Made by a program: the position numbers and the translations under genes. This document shows positions 8,941 through 17,765 of a stretch of DNA of 64,000 nt, piece after piece (positions within the stretch are counted from its first letter, which is position 1; every line of letters starts with the position of its first letter). The notes below the pieces were generated by a model. It had not been told where the DNA came from. It was given only the letters and a program-made list of their open reading frames with translations, and searched no databases. Origin of the DNA: 54-19 sp038210655 (GTDB lineage Bacteria > Chloroflexota > Chloroflexia > Chloroheliales > Chloroheliaceae); the NCBI GenBank assembly GCA_038210655.1, contig JBBQWM010000009.1:84438-148437 (forward strand), in the 5' to 3' direction.

Positions 8941-9022
8941 ACTACGCAGGCCGAGCGACCAGATAGGGTCGCCCCTACAACCGATTTTGGGTAGGGGCGA
9001 CCCTATCTGGTCGCCTAAAGGG
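8941..9022. repeat. palindromic element, family A (copy 2)
   Basis: The arms GCGACCAGATAGGGTCGC (from 8955) and its complement (ending 9014) flank ACAACCGATTTTGG. An outer ACTACGCAGGCC is seen on the left; the right outer part is CTAAAGGG. Same core as the copies near 17.8, 21.1 and 53.5 kb, with CTAT(C)TGG replacing CTATGTGG. Confidence 0.85.
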
Positions 9023-9072
9023 AGCGTGTTAATTATTAGTGCTTCAAGCTCGCCCGCTATTACCGACCCGGC

Positions 9073-9528
9073 TTAATAGTCGTGGTCTGTTCCAGGCGCT
9101 TCACCGGGCGCAGGCCAGTTAGAAGTTCCGCTCGGAGGCTGTGGCTGGGGCGGATAATAATAAGGCTGGGACGGTTGGGGTGGATAGTAACCCGGTTGGC
9201 TTCCTGGGTTTGAGTAATAATAGGGCGGCATAGCGGCCTGTCGGTTGCGCCGATGATAATGTCTGCCATAATGCCAGGGATCATGTCTCCAGCGGCGCGA
9301 CCTCATAAACAAGAACATTACGCCGAAAAACATAATTAGCCACAAGCCGTGATGACTGAACACAACCGCTCCGACCAGCCAGATCAAGGCAATCATTCCT
9401 ATTAATCGCCATACCGGGTGAAAATTAGGTTGGCGATAGTAGCCGTTGGGGGCCGGATAAGGCGGTGGCGGGTAGGCTCCTTGCGGATTAGGGTTATCAT
9501 TTGGCGGTAAATCTGTATAGGAGTACAT
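9073..9528 (-). CDS. small membrane protein, Pro/Tyr-rich
   Basis: I do not recognise a family. The N-terminal ~40 residues are rich in Pro, Asn and Tyr, followed by one long or two short membrane segments (VWRLIGMIALIWLVGAVVF and LWLIMFFGVMFLFM), an Arg/His-rich stretch and a Tyr/Pro/Gln-rich tail. Tyr/Pro-rich tails of this type often lie in the cytoplasm or mediate low-affinity contacts (inference). The start is uncertain: ATG at 9528 (MYSYTDL) or ATG at 9570; neither has a strong ribosome site. Confidence 0.6.
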   Translation of the reverse strand: MYSYTDLPPNDNPNPQGAYPPPPYPAPNGYYRQPNFHPVWRLIGMIALIWLVGAVVFSHHGLWLIMFFGVMFLFMRSRRWRHDPWHYGRHYHRRNRQAAMPPYYYSNPGSQPGYYPPQPSQPYYYPPQPQPPSGTSNWPAPGEAPGTDHDY

Positions 9529-9760
9529 TTGGTTTGTACACTTTCTTACCTTATTCAATTGCCCTTGCATTCTTTACAAGTTTTGAGACCAAGCCTGACG
9601 CTATCTAAAATTCAGCCTCGAACCTCTCAAAGTGCAAAAACAGTCTTTGTTAGCCTCAATCGAAAGGCCATTTGACCTTTACCCCTATTTAGACACCCTA
9701 CCAAATAAAATTGTTTCAGTGGTTTTTGGGGAATTTGAAAGACAAATCCCCCAATATTCG

Positions 9761-10879
9761 TTATTCCTCGCCAGTTTTTAGCTCACGTGCGGAGAGCCAG
9801 TTTGGGTTCTTGAACAATTCGTTCAGGCGAGCTTTATCAGCAGGGCCGGGCAGATTGGCTTCCAGATAAGCCCCAAACTGCTCGGCAGGTAGCACATTGC
9901 CTTCCATGTCGTAAGGCTGGCGGGCGTAATCGCCGATTTGCCGGTTGAATTTCAGGTCTGGCAAAAACAACCTGGGCTGATCTTCCGCCACACTCAGATT
10001 GATCCGGTCGAGCAAACGCTGGCATTCGGCCCGAAAAAGGGCGCGGGCGTGTTCGTTCATGTGTTCCGGGTCGGCTTCTTGCTCAATTTCCCCCTCGTTA
10101 AAATGACCTTTCAAGCCCCACACAAAGCCCCAATGGGCGCTCGAAGAATGATCGGTTCCGAACAGATCGTAGGCGGTTGGAACCCATTTGTTGATATATT
10201 TTTGCAAGAATGCCAACGGGATAACCCCACCCTTGACAATCCGCAATAGCCCGGTATTGCCCGTTCCCATATGAAAGCTTTCTTCGCGCAGCATCGGGAA
10301 CATCGAGCGGGCCAACGGTGCAAAGGCGCTATGCGAAAGCATCTTTAGTTGGAATTTGCCGTCGCGGTCTATAAACTGGGTGAAGGTAAACAGATCGATC
10401 CAGTTTTCGATGTCGGTGTTAAAACTGCCTAGCAGCCGATTTTTGGAGAAGGCCCGGCGTTCGAGCAACTTTTGAGCTTCCAGCTTGCCGCTATCACCGA
10501 AATAAGTTACCAGCAAGTGGCTCATCTGCCACCCATGCCGCATTTCTTCGGTCATAATTCGGGCCAGACTGTAAGCGTCGTATTCGCTTGGTGCGCTCTC
10601 AAACAGACGACGCTGCTGCTCGACCGAGGCAAACTCGGTGTCGCCCTGGTAGATAATATAGTTGAGCAGCGCATCCCGCACCCGTTGTTCGGGTATTTGC
10701 GAAACCCGCTCCCATTTCTGGCGGCCTCTATAAGCTCCGAATTCAATCTCAGTGGTCGGTAAATCACCGTACTTGGTCTCAAATTTATAATCCCGGACGT
10801 AAGGATGCTCGATCCCCATCTCTTTTTTCCAATCGGTAAAGAGATCAACCCAATCGTCGAAAGTCGAAATGCGGGCCAT
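9761..10879 (-). CDS. BoxB/PaaA-like di-iron aromatic-CoA epoxidase
   Basis: Resembles benzoyl-CoA 2,3-epoxidase BoxB along most of its length: QGDTEFASVEQQRRL, TEEMRHGW, FIDRDGKFQL and LREESFH. The six di-iron ligands known for BoxB (Glu, Glu/His, Asp, Glu/His) map to E82, E112, H115, D171, E200 and H203, all present and correctly spaced, so it should be active. At 372 residues it is about 100 shorter than BoxB proteins, mostly at the N-terminus and in the loop after the second E-x-x-H. AAGGAG precedes the ATG. An enoyl-CoA hydratase gene lies 110 bp upstream on the same strand, but BoxA reductase and the long BoxC are absent here. Substrate (benzoyl-, phenylacetyl- or another CoA ester) is open. 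Confidence 0.85.
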   Translation of the reverse strand: MARISTFDDWVDLFTDWKKEMGIEHPYVRDYKFETKYGDLPTTEIEFGAYRGRQKWERVSQIPEQRVRDALLNYIIYQGDTEFASVEQQRRLFESAPSEYDAYSLARIMTEEMRHGWQMSHLLVTYFGDSGKLEAQKLLERRAFSKNRLLGSFNTDIENWIDLFTFTQFIDRDGKFQLKMLSHSAFAPLARSMFPMLREESFHMGTGNTGLLRIVKGGVIPLAFLQKYINKWVPTAYDLFGTDHSSSAHWGFVWGLKGHFNEGEIEQEADPEHMNEHARALFRAECQRLLDRINLSVAEDQPRLFLPDLKFNRQIGDYARQPYDMEGNVLPAEQFGAYLEANLPGPADKARLNELFKNPNWLSARELKTGEE

Positions 10880-10899
10880 TGTTTAACTCCTTGGGGGAA

Positions 10900-10987
10900 T
10901 TAGAAATTAGATATTAGAAGTTAGAAATCAGAAAGGTTAAATTTCCGGGCTAATTTCTAATATCTGATTTCTAATATCTGATTTCTT
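10900..10987. repeat. inverted blocks of 7-nt ATTAGAA-type repeats
   Basis: The left block (GAAATTAGATATTAGAAG...) and the right block (CTAATTTCTAATATCTGATT...) are inverted copies of 7-nt units around TTAAATTTCCGGG. They fill the 110-bp space between the BoxB-like and enoyl-CoA hydratase genes. Confidence 0.7.
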
Positions 10988-10989
10988 TT

Positions 10990-11829
10990 TCACTTTCCTT
11001 TGAAATCGGCTATTGTCTTATTGGTGTAGGCAGCGAGACCTACTTTGGCATCATCGCTCTGGAAAAGCTGCTGCTGCAACTCGCGTTCGAGCGATAGGCC
11101 CTGCTCAAAGCCCATTTCAGAGCCACTCTGAACGCTGCGCTTGATAAGCCCGACCGCTTTGCTGGCTTTGTTGGGCGGACAGAATTGGCGGGCGTAATCC
11201 ATAACTTGCTCCCACCATTCGGTCGGGTTGCCCTCGTAAATATAGTTGATAAGGCTCAGGTCGCGGCCTTCTTCAAAGGAGATGTTGCGGCCTTCGACCA
11301 TCAATTCAATTGCCTTGCCTTTGGGTAAGGCCCGCGCCATCCGTTGCGTGCCGCCGGTACCGGGCAGCACTCCCAGCCCAACTTCCGGCAGACCCAATCT
11401 TCCAGCATCCTTGCGGGCAATTCTAAGATCGCAGGCCAGCGCGATTTCCAGCCCACCCCCGACCGTATGCCCATTCAGAGCAGCGATGACCAGTTTGGGG
11501 GTCTGCTCTAGTCGGTTCAAAGTCTCGTTGGCGTGCAGACAGAAATAATACTTGAAACGCGGTGTTACCTCTTGCAACATCCGAATGTCCGCCCCGGCGC
11601 TAAAGAATTTCTCGCCTTTACCACGTAATACGATCACATGAGCCTCGTCATCGAAGCGAGCTTTCAAAATCGCCTCGTCCAGTGAGCGCATCATCTCGTA
11701 GGAGTAGGTGTTGGCCGGAAGATTGTTTAGCTCCAGAATGGCAACCCCATCCTCGACCCGGTACTCGACCAACGCGCCGGGGCCATTTTCGGTTACTTCA
11801 CTTTGAGGGGACAGTACTTCGGTAGTCAT
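10990..11829 (-). CDS. enoyl-CoA hydratase/isomerase family protein
   Basis: Crotonase-fold protein of 279 residues. SAGADIRML and NGHTVGGGLEIALACDLRIA form the CoA-binding/oxyanion region, and LPEVGLGVLPGTGGTQR carries a catalytic-position Glu. In family terms it adds water across, or isomerises, 2-enoyl-CoAs. A roughly 25-residue N-terminal extension precedes the fold. AAGGAGGAT lies upstream of the ATG. Position next to the BoxB-like gene suggests it acts on the same ring-cleavage or fatty-acid intermediates (inference); it is far too short to be BoxC. Confidence 0.88.
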   Translation of the reverse strand: MTTEVLSPQSEVTENGPGALVEYRVEDGVAILELNNLPANTYSYEMMRSLDEAILKARFDDEAHVIVLRGKGEKFFSAGADIRMLQEVTPRFKYYFCLHANETLNRLEQTPKLVIAALNGHTVGGGLEIALACDLRIARKDAGRLGLPEVGLGVLPGTGGTQRMARALPKGKAIELMVEGRNISFEEGRDLSLINYIYEGNPTEWWEQVMDYARQFCPPNKASKAVGLIKRSVQSGSEMGFEQGLSLERELQQQLFQSDDAKVGLAAYTNKTIADFKGK

Positions 11830-12031
11830 CTATTTTATCCTCCTTGATAAGTAGCTATTTAGCCAGCAAAATTTGAACGATTGGTAGAATTTTAGCAATA
11901 AGTGAGCCTCTTGTCAAGCCTTTTACGGCTCCTGTTTTCTACTGAGTGTTCAATTTTGCCTGAAAAATTCATTTTGAGCGGGCTTATATTTCGATGATCG
12001 TCAAAGATGGGCGCATAATAAGCGGGGAGTT

Positions 12032-12197
12032 CTTTACAGCAAAATACAGGCTCATTGAACGACTGTAGGAGCGAGCTTCTGCTCGCGATTGAAGCAACAT
12101 CTGGGTGTTCAATCGCGAGCAGAAGCTCGCTCCTACAAAATATTTTATACCTCAAGACAAAATATTTTATAGCTCAAGCGCTTTGCATTTTGTTATA
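12032..12197. repeat. palindromic element, family B (copy 1)
   Basis: GTAGGAGCGAGCTTCTGC (from 12065) and its complement (ending 12136) flank TTGAAGCAACATCTGGGTG. Outer ends TTTACAGCAAAATACAGG (from about 12034) and CTTTGCATTTTGTTATA (to about 12197) are roughly inverted. The element fills most of the 11830-12208 gap between the enoyl-CoA hydratase and the response-regulator phosphatase. Confidence 0.85.
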
Positions 12198-12208
12198 GGG
12201 CTACGCTT

Positions 12209-13453
12209 TTAGAAGCCCAATATAACCAGGGTTTGATCGTCGGGGGCATCGGTGCTGAATTGCTGCAAATTGACCAGGACGCTGTTTAACATTAACTCCG
12301 GGGAAAGCTTGACCCAGTTGAGGATCGCCTTTTCGAGCCGTTCGAGGCCAAATTGCTCCGAACGAATATCCATCGTTTCGTTGATACCGTCGCTGTAGAG
12401 TACCAGGCGGTCGCCGGGTTGAAAACCGATTTCGCGGTTAGAATAAATCGCTTCATCGAAAAGACCAATCGGCAACCCGCTCAATTTCAGTTCGGAAATC
12501 TCGCCCAGGCGGGCCAGATAGGGGAAGGTTTGCCCCGCGTTGGAGTAGCGGATCGTGCGCTCCTTGAGATTAACTAGCCCGCAAAAGAGGGTCATCTCGG
12601 TGCGGCTAGACTGTAGCGGCCCGCAAATCACCGCATTGATCTGCTTTAGAAAATCCGCCGGGTCGAACTCGCTACGCCCGGTGGCAGACATATGCGCGAA
12701 CTCGGTGGTCAGCACGCTCTTGATAATAGCTACGCTCAACACGGCAGCCCCACCTTTGCCAACCGCATCGCCTAGCAGCACTACAAAGCGGTCTTCATCC
12801 AGTCGAACGTAATCGTAATAATCGCCCCCAACTTCGAGGGCAGGCTGATAATAGGCCGCAAAACTGACCGCCGCATAGCCCGGCCCACCTTGCGGCATCA
12901 AGCGCATTTGGGCTTCTCGTGTGCGGTCGAGTTCGAGCGCCATGCGCGAATTTTCGGTCAGCAACAAATCGTTCAAATAGCGGTTTTCTTCGACCGAGCG
13001 GGTCAGCGCTTGATTGTAACGCCGTAGCCGGATCAACGCTCGCGCCCGTGCCAGCAATTCGGGTTGGGAGAAAGGTTTGGTCAGAAACTCATCGGCCCCG
13101 GCTTCGAGGCCAACCAGTTTGGATTTACTATCCTGAAGCGCTGTAACCAGCACAATCGGAATATAAGGTAAATGAATGGCGGCCCGAATACGGCGGGTCA
13201 CTTCAAAGCCGTCCATATCAGGCATCATTACATCGAGGAAGATAACATCGGGTTGTACCTGCTCAAGCAAGTTCAGGGCTTCACGTCCACCGGTCGCTTT
13301 TAAGACCGTAAACCCTTTGGGAGTCAGGATCGCCTCTAGCAGAGCGAGGTTATCAGGAATATCGTCGATAACGAGAACTGTACCCGCCGAACTAGCAAAA
13401 TTGCTTTGCGTACCCGAAAAAAGCGCTTTCTCACGCTCAATATGTAGCGTCAT
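12209..13453 (-). CDS. response regulator with PP2C/SpoIIE phosphatase output
   Basis: Receiver domain at about residues 20-140 (VLVIDDIPDN..., phospho-acceptor Asp in VIFLDVMMPDMDG, conserved Lys in FLTKPFS), a short coiled-coil linker with NDLLLTENSRMALELDRTREAQ, then a SpoIIE-type PP2C phosphatase (EVGGDYYDYVRL, VVLLGDAVGKGGAAVLS, LVLYSDGINETMD) with the metal-binding Asp residues. This is the RsbU-like arrangement that dephosphorylates anti-anti-sigma or STAS proteins in response to a histidine kinase. Start ATG at 13453; a TTG at 13483 in the same frame is less likely. No kinase or STAS gene is adjacent. Confidence 0.92.
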   Translation of the reverse strand: MTLHIEREKALFSGTQSNFASSAGTVLVIDDIPDNLALLEAILTPKGFTVLKATGGREALNLLEQVQPDVIFLDVMMPDMDGFEVTRRIRAAIHLPYIPIVLVTALQDSKSKLVGLEAGADEFLTKPFSQPELLARARALIRLRRYNQALTRSVEENRYLNDLLLTENSRMALELDRTREAQMRLMPQGGPGYAAVSFAAYYQPALEVGGDYYDYVRLDEDRFVVLLGDAVGKGGAAVLSVAIIKSVLTTEFAHMSATGRSEFDPADFLKQINAVICGPLQSSRTEMTLFCGLVNLKERTIRYSNAGQTFPYLARLGEISELKLSGLPIGLFDEAIYSNREIGFQPGDRLVLYSDGINETMDIRSEQFGLERLEKAILNWVKLSPELMLNSVLVNLQQFSTDAPDDQTLVILGF

Positions 13454-13620
13454 ACCCTGACCTACCCTTCTATAACTACCCAAAAGCGACTACTCGTGGC
13501 CCTTGTCCCACGACCCCAACGTACTACTAAAGTACTATATGATAGATATTATAATTTTTTATACGGAAAAGCAATAGGCAAATATTACAATCTCATTCCA
13601 AATCAAAAAAACCTCGTCTA

Positions 13621-13654
13621 ATGAGGGATGAGGAATGAAGGATGAGGGATGAGT
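13621..13654. repeat. 7-nt GATGAGG tandem repeat
   Basis: About five imperfect units of GATGAGG/GATGAAG in tandem. Similar runs occur near 19.66, 31.54 and 39.6 kb. The rest of the 13454-13758 gap contains nothing I can assign. Confidence 0.75.
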
Positions 13655-13758
13655 AAGATCGTCCATTGGCAGAGCAATGTCACATAGCGGGCCGGGTAAT
13701 TGTGTAATAACATAATACCGGACGAACCGGCCATGGTAAAACTCGGTCGGCAAGCCCG

Positions 13759-14241
13759 CTAACTCGCCAGAGACGGTGCGGCGGGCATCCACTGGCGGTT
13801 AGCTTGCAAAGGCTGGCCTTCGGTGAAGGTTCGCAGATTGCTGATCCGGCTGGAACGGAACGAGCGAATTTGTTTACGCAAGGTGCAATAACCGGTCAGT
13901 AAATAGCCATAACGGTCGGCTACCGGCATTTTAACATTACGCTTGACGTTCCGCCCATCGGTCAGCGCCATCATATAGACGGTGCGATGGGTATGCAGCC
14001 CGTTTTCATCGAGGTAATCAAACTCGGCTTGCAAGGCCGGAAAGTCGGCGGGTGTTTTGGTTTCGTCGGCGGGTTTAGCGCTTTGCGTTTCGGCTTTTTC
14101 GAGCGAGGCTGCTTTTGGTTTTAGGTTTGCGACCGGGCCATTTAGCACCAACCGGGCGGCTTGCCAGAGGGCCGGAGCATTTTGTGGCTGGGCCTTAGCC
14201 GTTGCTATCAATATTCTAAGTGCAATTGCGGTATCTTCCAT
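13759..14241 (-). CDS. WYL-like domain protein
   Basis: A 160-residue protein. The N-terminal third is helical (ALRILIATAKAQ...), a Lys/Ala-rich linker follows, and the C-terminal half holds LTGYCTLRKQIRSFRSSRISNL, which matches the core of WYL domains (ligand-sensing regulators). No HTH domain is visible, so this is a stand-alone WYL protein. AAAGGAAG precedes the ATG by about ten bases. The ligand and target are unknown. Confidence 0.6.
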   Translation of the reverse strand: MEDTAIALRILIATAKAQPQNAPALWQAARLVLNGPVANLKPKAASLEKAETQSAKPADETKTPADFPALQAEFDYLDENGLHTHRTVYMMALTDGRNVKRNVKMPVADRYGYLLTGYCTLRKQIRSFRSSRISNLRTFTEGQPLQANRQWMPAAPSLAS

Positions 14242-14415
14242 TGTTTTGTACTTCCTTTGGTCCTTTTAATTCTTCGTAAGACCCTAAAGACTTAGCTTTC
14301 TTACCCCATTTTTTATTCTTTCAGCTATAATATATATACGCAAAAGTGGGTTTTAGAGCCGTGTTACAATGTTAGAGCTGTATAAGAGTGCGTAAAAGGC
14401 TGAAAGGAGCAATAG

Positions 14416-15201
14416 GTGGAAGGGTCGGTTAAGGGCCAGGTAGCCCTTGTGACGGGGGCCGGACAAGGGATCGGGCGGGCTATTGCGCTACGGTTGGCCC
14501 AGGATGGTATGGACGTGGTGGTGGCTGACTTGCGGGGCGATCTGGCTGAAACAGTGGCTGAGGAATTGCAACAGATTGGAGTGCGGGCGCTACCACTTAC
14601 GATAGATGTAGCTTCTAGTGGCGACCGCCAGCGCATGATTGCTGAAACGCTGACGACTTTCAATCGGCTGGATGTGTTGGTCAACAATGCTGGTATCCAG
14701 CGAATTGCGCTGCCCCTGGATGTCACCGAGCAGCATTGGGATAGTGTGATGAATATCAACGCCAAAGCGGTTTACTTTTGTTGTATCGAAGCGCTCCAGT
14801 ATATGACCGTCCAGCAAAAGGGCCGGATCGTAAATATGTCCTCGGCGGCGGGCAAGCTCGCCAGCACGATTTATCACCCAATCTATAATATCAGCAAAGC
14901 GGCTGTGATTGCTATGACCAAGACGTTGGCTCAGGCCTATGCCACCACTGGTGTTCGGGTCAACGCGGTTTGCCCCGGTATTGTCAACACCCCCATGCAA
15001 GACCTGATCGATAGCGAGTTTTCGCGGTTGACCGGCAACCCCCCGGAGCAAATCCGGGCGGAGCGTCTATCGCGTGTCCCGCTCGGACGGATCGAGCAGC
15101 CCGAAGAAGTTGCGGCGGTCGTTTCTTTCCTGGTCGGCCCCGATTCGCGTTATATGACCGGGCAAGCCCTCAATGTCACAGGTGGCATGGTGACTTTCTA
15201 A
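14416..15201 (+). CDS. short-chain dehydrogenase/reductase (3-oxoacyl reductase type)
   Basis: Classical 261-residue SDR. It has GAGQGIGRA (cofactor binding), LVNNAG, the catalytic Ser in NMSSAAGK, and Tyr/Lys in YNISK, plus the C-terminal VTGGMVTF. Cofactor and substrate are not predictable; it could act like FabG or on a sugar/polyol. The start is GTG at 14416, supported by AAAGGAG eight bases upstream. Plus-strand gene, separated from its neighbours by repeat-rich spacers. Confidence 0.88.
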   Translation: MEGSVKGQVALVTGAGQGIGRAIALRLAQDGMDVVVADLRGDLAETVAEELQQIGVRALPLTIDVASSGDRQRMIAETLTTFNRLDVLVNNAGIQRIALPLDVTEQHWDSVMNINAKAVYFCCIEALQYMTVQQKGRIVNMSSAAGKLASTIYHPIYNISKAAVIAMTKTLAQAYATTGVRVNAVCPGIVNTPMQDLIDSEFSRLTGNPPEQIRAERLSRVPLGRIEQPEEVAAVVSFLVGPDSRYMTGQALNVTGGMVTF

Positions 15202-15204
15202 GGG

Positions 15205-15266
15205 AAGCAAATCAAAATACTTGCCCCTACCGGGATATTTTATTATTTTTGCGTCCCTAAGAGGTT
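15205..15266. repeat. shortened palindromic element related to copy near 45.6 kb
   Basis: The block GCCCCTACCGGGATATTTTA (from about 15222) continuing into TTATTTTTGCGTCCC is nearly identical to the right end of the element at 45616-45723. On the left GGGAAGCAAATCAAAATA is a rough inverted match. It looks like a copy that lost most of its centre. Confidence 0.65.
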
Positions 15267-15324
15267 GCTTCGTGAAAAGTCCACCGACGGAGCGGTGTCT
15301 CACAGGAGGATTATGAAGCAACTT

Positions 15325-15472
15325 CTGTAACAGAATGCAGAGTCCTCGTCATATACAAATTATCTGTAGGAGCGAGCTTCCGCTCGCGATTTAAGACCCA
15401 GCCGTTCGTTCAATCGCGAGCAGAAGCTCACTCCTACAGGGGTCAAGTACGCTGCAATTTGTTGTAAAGGTT
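15325..15472. repeat. palindromic element, family B (copy 2)
   Basis: The core 15364-15439 has arms CTGTAGGAGCGAGCTTCCGC and the inverted AGCAGAAGCTCACTCCTACA. The outer left CTGTAACAGAATGCAG (about 15326) and outer right GCTGCAATTTGTTGTAAAG (about 15452-15470) are approximate inverted ends. Confidence 0.8.
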
Positions 15473-15494
15473 AGACCAAGTCTGGTAAGGTAGG

Positions 15495-15556
15495 GTAGTA
15501 GAGAATTTATTCTCTTTCCCTTTGCAAAAGGCTAAAGAGAATAAATTCTCTACTAC
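15495..15556. repeat. 23-bp perfect inverted repeat
   Basis: Bases 15495-15517 are an exact inverted copy of 15534-15556, with a 16-nt loop. It begins GTAGTAGAGAATTTATTC. It lies between family-B copy 2 and the LCAT-like gene, about 60 bp before its GTG. There is no U-run, so it may be a separate mobile palindrome rather than a terminator. Confidence 0.8.
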
Positions 15557-15618
15557 AAATGTTGCTACCTATCAGGACCTAGTATTAGTAGTGGATATTA
15601 CAAGGATAGAGGTCAGAT

Positions 15619-16899
15619 GTGAAAGTGCGAGATTTACCTCGGTTTGGATTGAGTGTGGCGCAACAGGGACTTACCCGGCGGTTGCCGTTTATTCAAAAAC
15701 AAATTGCGACCCGGTTGGATTTATTGCCAGAAGTGGTACGGCCTATCATTATCTTGCCCGGTGTGTTGGGGACTTGGCCCCCGGCCCTGGCCCCACGCGG
15801 TCGCCTCGACCCGATTACAAAGGTTTATCATAATCTGGTGGACGGTTTGGAGCGGATCGGTTATGTGCCGGGCGTATCGCTGTTCGCTTTTCCCTACGAT
15901 TGGCGGCAAAGCGTGGCTGACTTGTCGGTCGAGCTAGGGGCCGAGATCGAGCGTATTCGGCAGTTATCGCCCGACGCGGCCTTAAAGCGGTCGAGCGTGC
16001 CGGTTGATTATAGTCAGGTGGATTTGCTTTGTCATAGCATGGGCGGGCTGATCGGACGAGCCTATGTCCAGAGCGAAAACTACGCTGGGGCAGTCGCCCG
16101 GTTGATGTTGGTGGCGGTTCCCCAATACGGTTCGGTCGCGGCCTACTATGCTTATGAGGGGGGAGATAGCACTCTGATCGGGATACCCGTTCAGGACGCT
16201 CAAGCTATGATCGCTTTGCTTGAGACCCGCGAAGCCAAATCTTTACCCCACAAGGCCCGCCATATTTATCGGACTATTCGTAGGCAAGACCTGCCCGATC
16301 TCTATAACTATAACCGTGAGCAACTTCGCTCGATCCGCGATCTTTTGCCACTCGGAGCGCAAAATTATCTATATCAAATAGACGAGGTCGGACAGGAGCA
16401 GCTTTACCCTTTTGGGCCGCGTCCGGGCTACCCGGTCAACCCCCTGATCGAAGAGTTGAACCGACCGGAAGCCCTGGCCCGGCTCGACCGCTTGGATGAA
16501 ATCTACTTTGTCTATAGCGGTTCGGCCTTGACCCCTGGTCGTATTCGGGTCAAGGCCCCCAGCCATAGCCCACTTTACACCTATGGAGAGCCTCTTACAC
16601 CTCAATTAGCCGAGGATCAGCTTCCAGGCGATAGAGTTGTGTCTGTAATATCGGCCCGGTTACAATTGCCCGAATTGAAGCCGGACGGTCAACCCTGGCG
16701 GGTCAAGTTGCGCTATGAAGAATTGTCCAAGACGCTGGGCCGCTCGATCAATCATGTCGAGATTGTAGCCGACCCGGCCCCGGTGCGTCAGTTGTTGGCC
16801 TATTTCGCCCGCCCCGGTCTCGAACGGCTCGACCCGTCGATCTGGGATGGCCCACCTATTGCGACCCGGCGACCTAATTTCGCCCCTTTGTTTATTTAG
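15619..16899 (+). CDS. LCAT-like alpha/beta hydrolase
   Basis: A 426-residue alpha/beta hydrolase. IIILPGVLGTW (about 43-53) provides the oxyanion region, and LLCHSMGGLIGRAYV carries the nucleophile Ser140 in a GxSxG-like C-H-S-M-G elbow. The pattern fits the lecithin:cholesterol acyltransferase/lipase group. No signal peptide is obvious, so it is probably cytoplasmic. Start GTG at 15619, with AGGATAGAGG upstream. It is 40 bp from the inositol monophosphatase gene and probably co-transcribed. Substrate is likely a lipid ester (inference). Confidence 0.8.
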   Translation: MKVRDLPRFGLSVAQQGLTRRLPFIQKQIATRLDLLPEVVRPIIILPGVLGTWPPALAPRGRLDPITKVYHNLVDGLERIGYVPGVSLFAFPYDWRQSVADLSVELGAEIERIRQLSPDAALKRSSVPVDYSQVDLLCHSMGGLIGRAYVQSENYAGAVARLMLVAVPQYGSVAAYYAYEGGDSTLIGIPVQDAQAMIALLETREAKSLPHKARHIYRTIRRQDLPDLYNYNREQLRSIRDLLPLGAQNYLYQIDEVGQEQLYPFGPRPGYPVNPLIEELNRPEALARLDRLDEIYFVYSGSALTPGRIRVKAPSHSPLYTYGEPLTPQLAEDQLPGDRVVSVISARLQLPELKPDGQPWRVKLRYEELSKTLGRSINHVEIVADPAPVRQLLAYFARPGLERLDPSIWDGPPIATRRPNFAPLFI

Positions 16900-16939
16900 C
16901 AAATATTAATGGGCATTAGCTAAAAGGATAAAATTAGAA

Positions 16940-17713
16940 ATGTTTGAAGCTTATTTGGAAGTAGCTCAGGAAGCCGCCCGTGCTGCCGGAGCGATCCAGG
17001 TCGCCGGGTTGCGTCAGGCTCAACCTTTACGGGTCGAAACCAAGAGTAGCCCGGTTGATCTTGTGACCGAGATCGACCGGGCTTGCGAAGCCGAAATTGC
17101 CCGCCTTATTGCGAGCCGCTTTCCCGATCATCGTCTGCTGGCAGAGGAAGGTACGACCGGCGGGAGTGACCCGGATTTTTGCTGGATCGTTGACCCACTG
17201 GACGGCACGACCAATTATACACACGGTCATCCTTTCTTTTGCGCCAGCGTTGCCCTCGAATACCGGGAGCAGATCGTAGCGGGCGCGGTCTACGATGCCA
17301 TGCGCGACGAGTTGTTTTGGGCGACCGCAGGCGGCGGAGCCTATTTGAACGGCGAACGGATCAACGTCTCAAGCGTAAGCGACTTGGGTAAGGCCCTGGT
17401 AGCCAGTGGTTATCCAGGCGATCAGGCCGCTAATCCGCCGATCATGGTCGGTTGGGAACGGCTTGCCTTACATTCACACGGTATAAGGCGGGACGGTTCC
17501 GCCGCCTTGAGCTTGTGCTACGTTGCTTGCGGTAGGCTGGACGGCTTTTGGGAGCGCTTAAACGCCTGGGACATGGCGGCGGGGGCGCTGTTGGTAAGCG
17601 AGGCGGGCGGAACTGTTACCAATTTTGCCGGTAGCCCTTTCGATCTTTACCGGCGCGAAATCCTGGTCGCCAGCCATCCGAACGTTAGCGCCGCAGTGGT
17701 CAGGTTGCTGTAA
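16940..17713 (+). CDS. inositol monophosphatase family protein
   Basis: A 257-residue Mg-dependent phosphatase. Metal ligands sit in LLAEEGTTGG and WIVDPLDGTTNYTHG (the family signature), and the C-terminal signature is LNAWDMAAGALLVSEAGG. It hydrolyses inositol-1-phosphate or related sugar phosphates, such as histidinol phosphate in some members. It follows the LCAT-like gene by 40 bp, with AAAAGGAT upstream of the ATG. The role in phosphoinositol lipid synthesis versus another phosphatase cannot be decided. Confidence 0.92.
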   Translation: MFEAYLEVAQEAARAAGAIQVAGLRQAQPLRVETKSSPVDLVTEIDRACEAEIARLIASRFPDHRLLAEEGTTGGSDPDFCWIVDPLDGTTNYTHGHPFFCASVALEYREQIVAGAVYDAMRDELFWATAGGGAYLNGERINVSSVSDLGKALVASGYPGDQAANPPIMVGWERLALHSHGIRRDGSAALSLCYVACGRLDGFWERLNAWDMAAGALLVSEAGGTVTNFAGSPFDLYRREILVASHPNVSAAVVRLL

Positions 17714-17765
17714 GGGAGGTATTAGGTGTTAGGTTTCAGGTATCAGGTAAATTAGGTTTACGAGA

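Noticed and set aside
10990..11829. BoxC
   Set aside because: BoxC is about twice as long; this is a simple crotonase.
12032..12197. Palindromic arms as a CRISPR array
   Set aside because: There are only two inverted arms, no regular direct repeats with spacers, and no cas genes.
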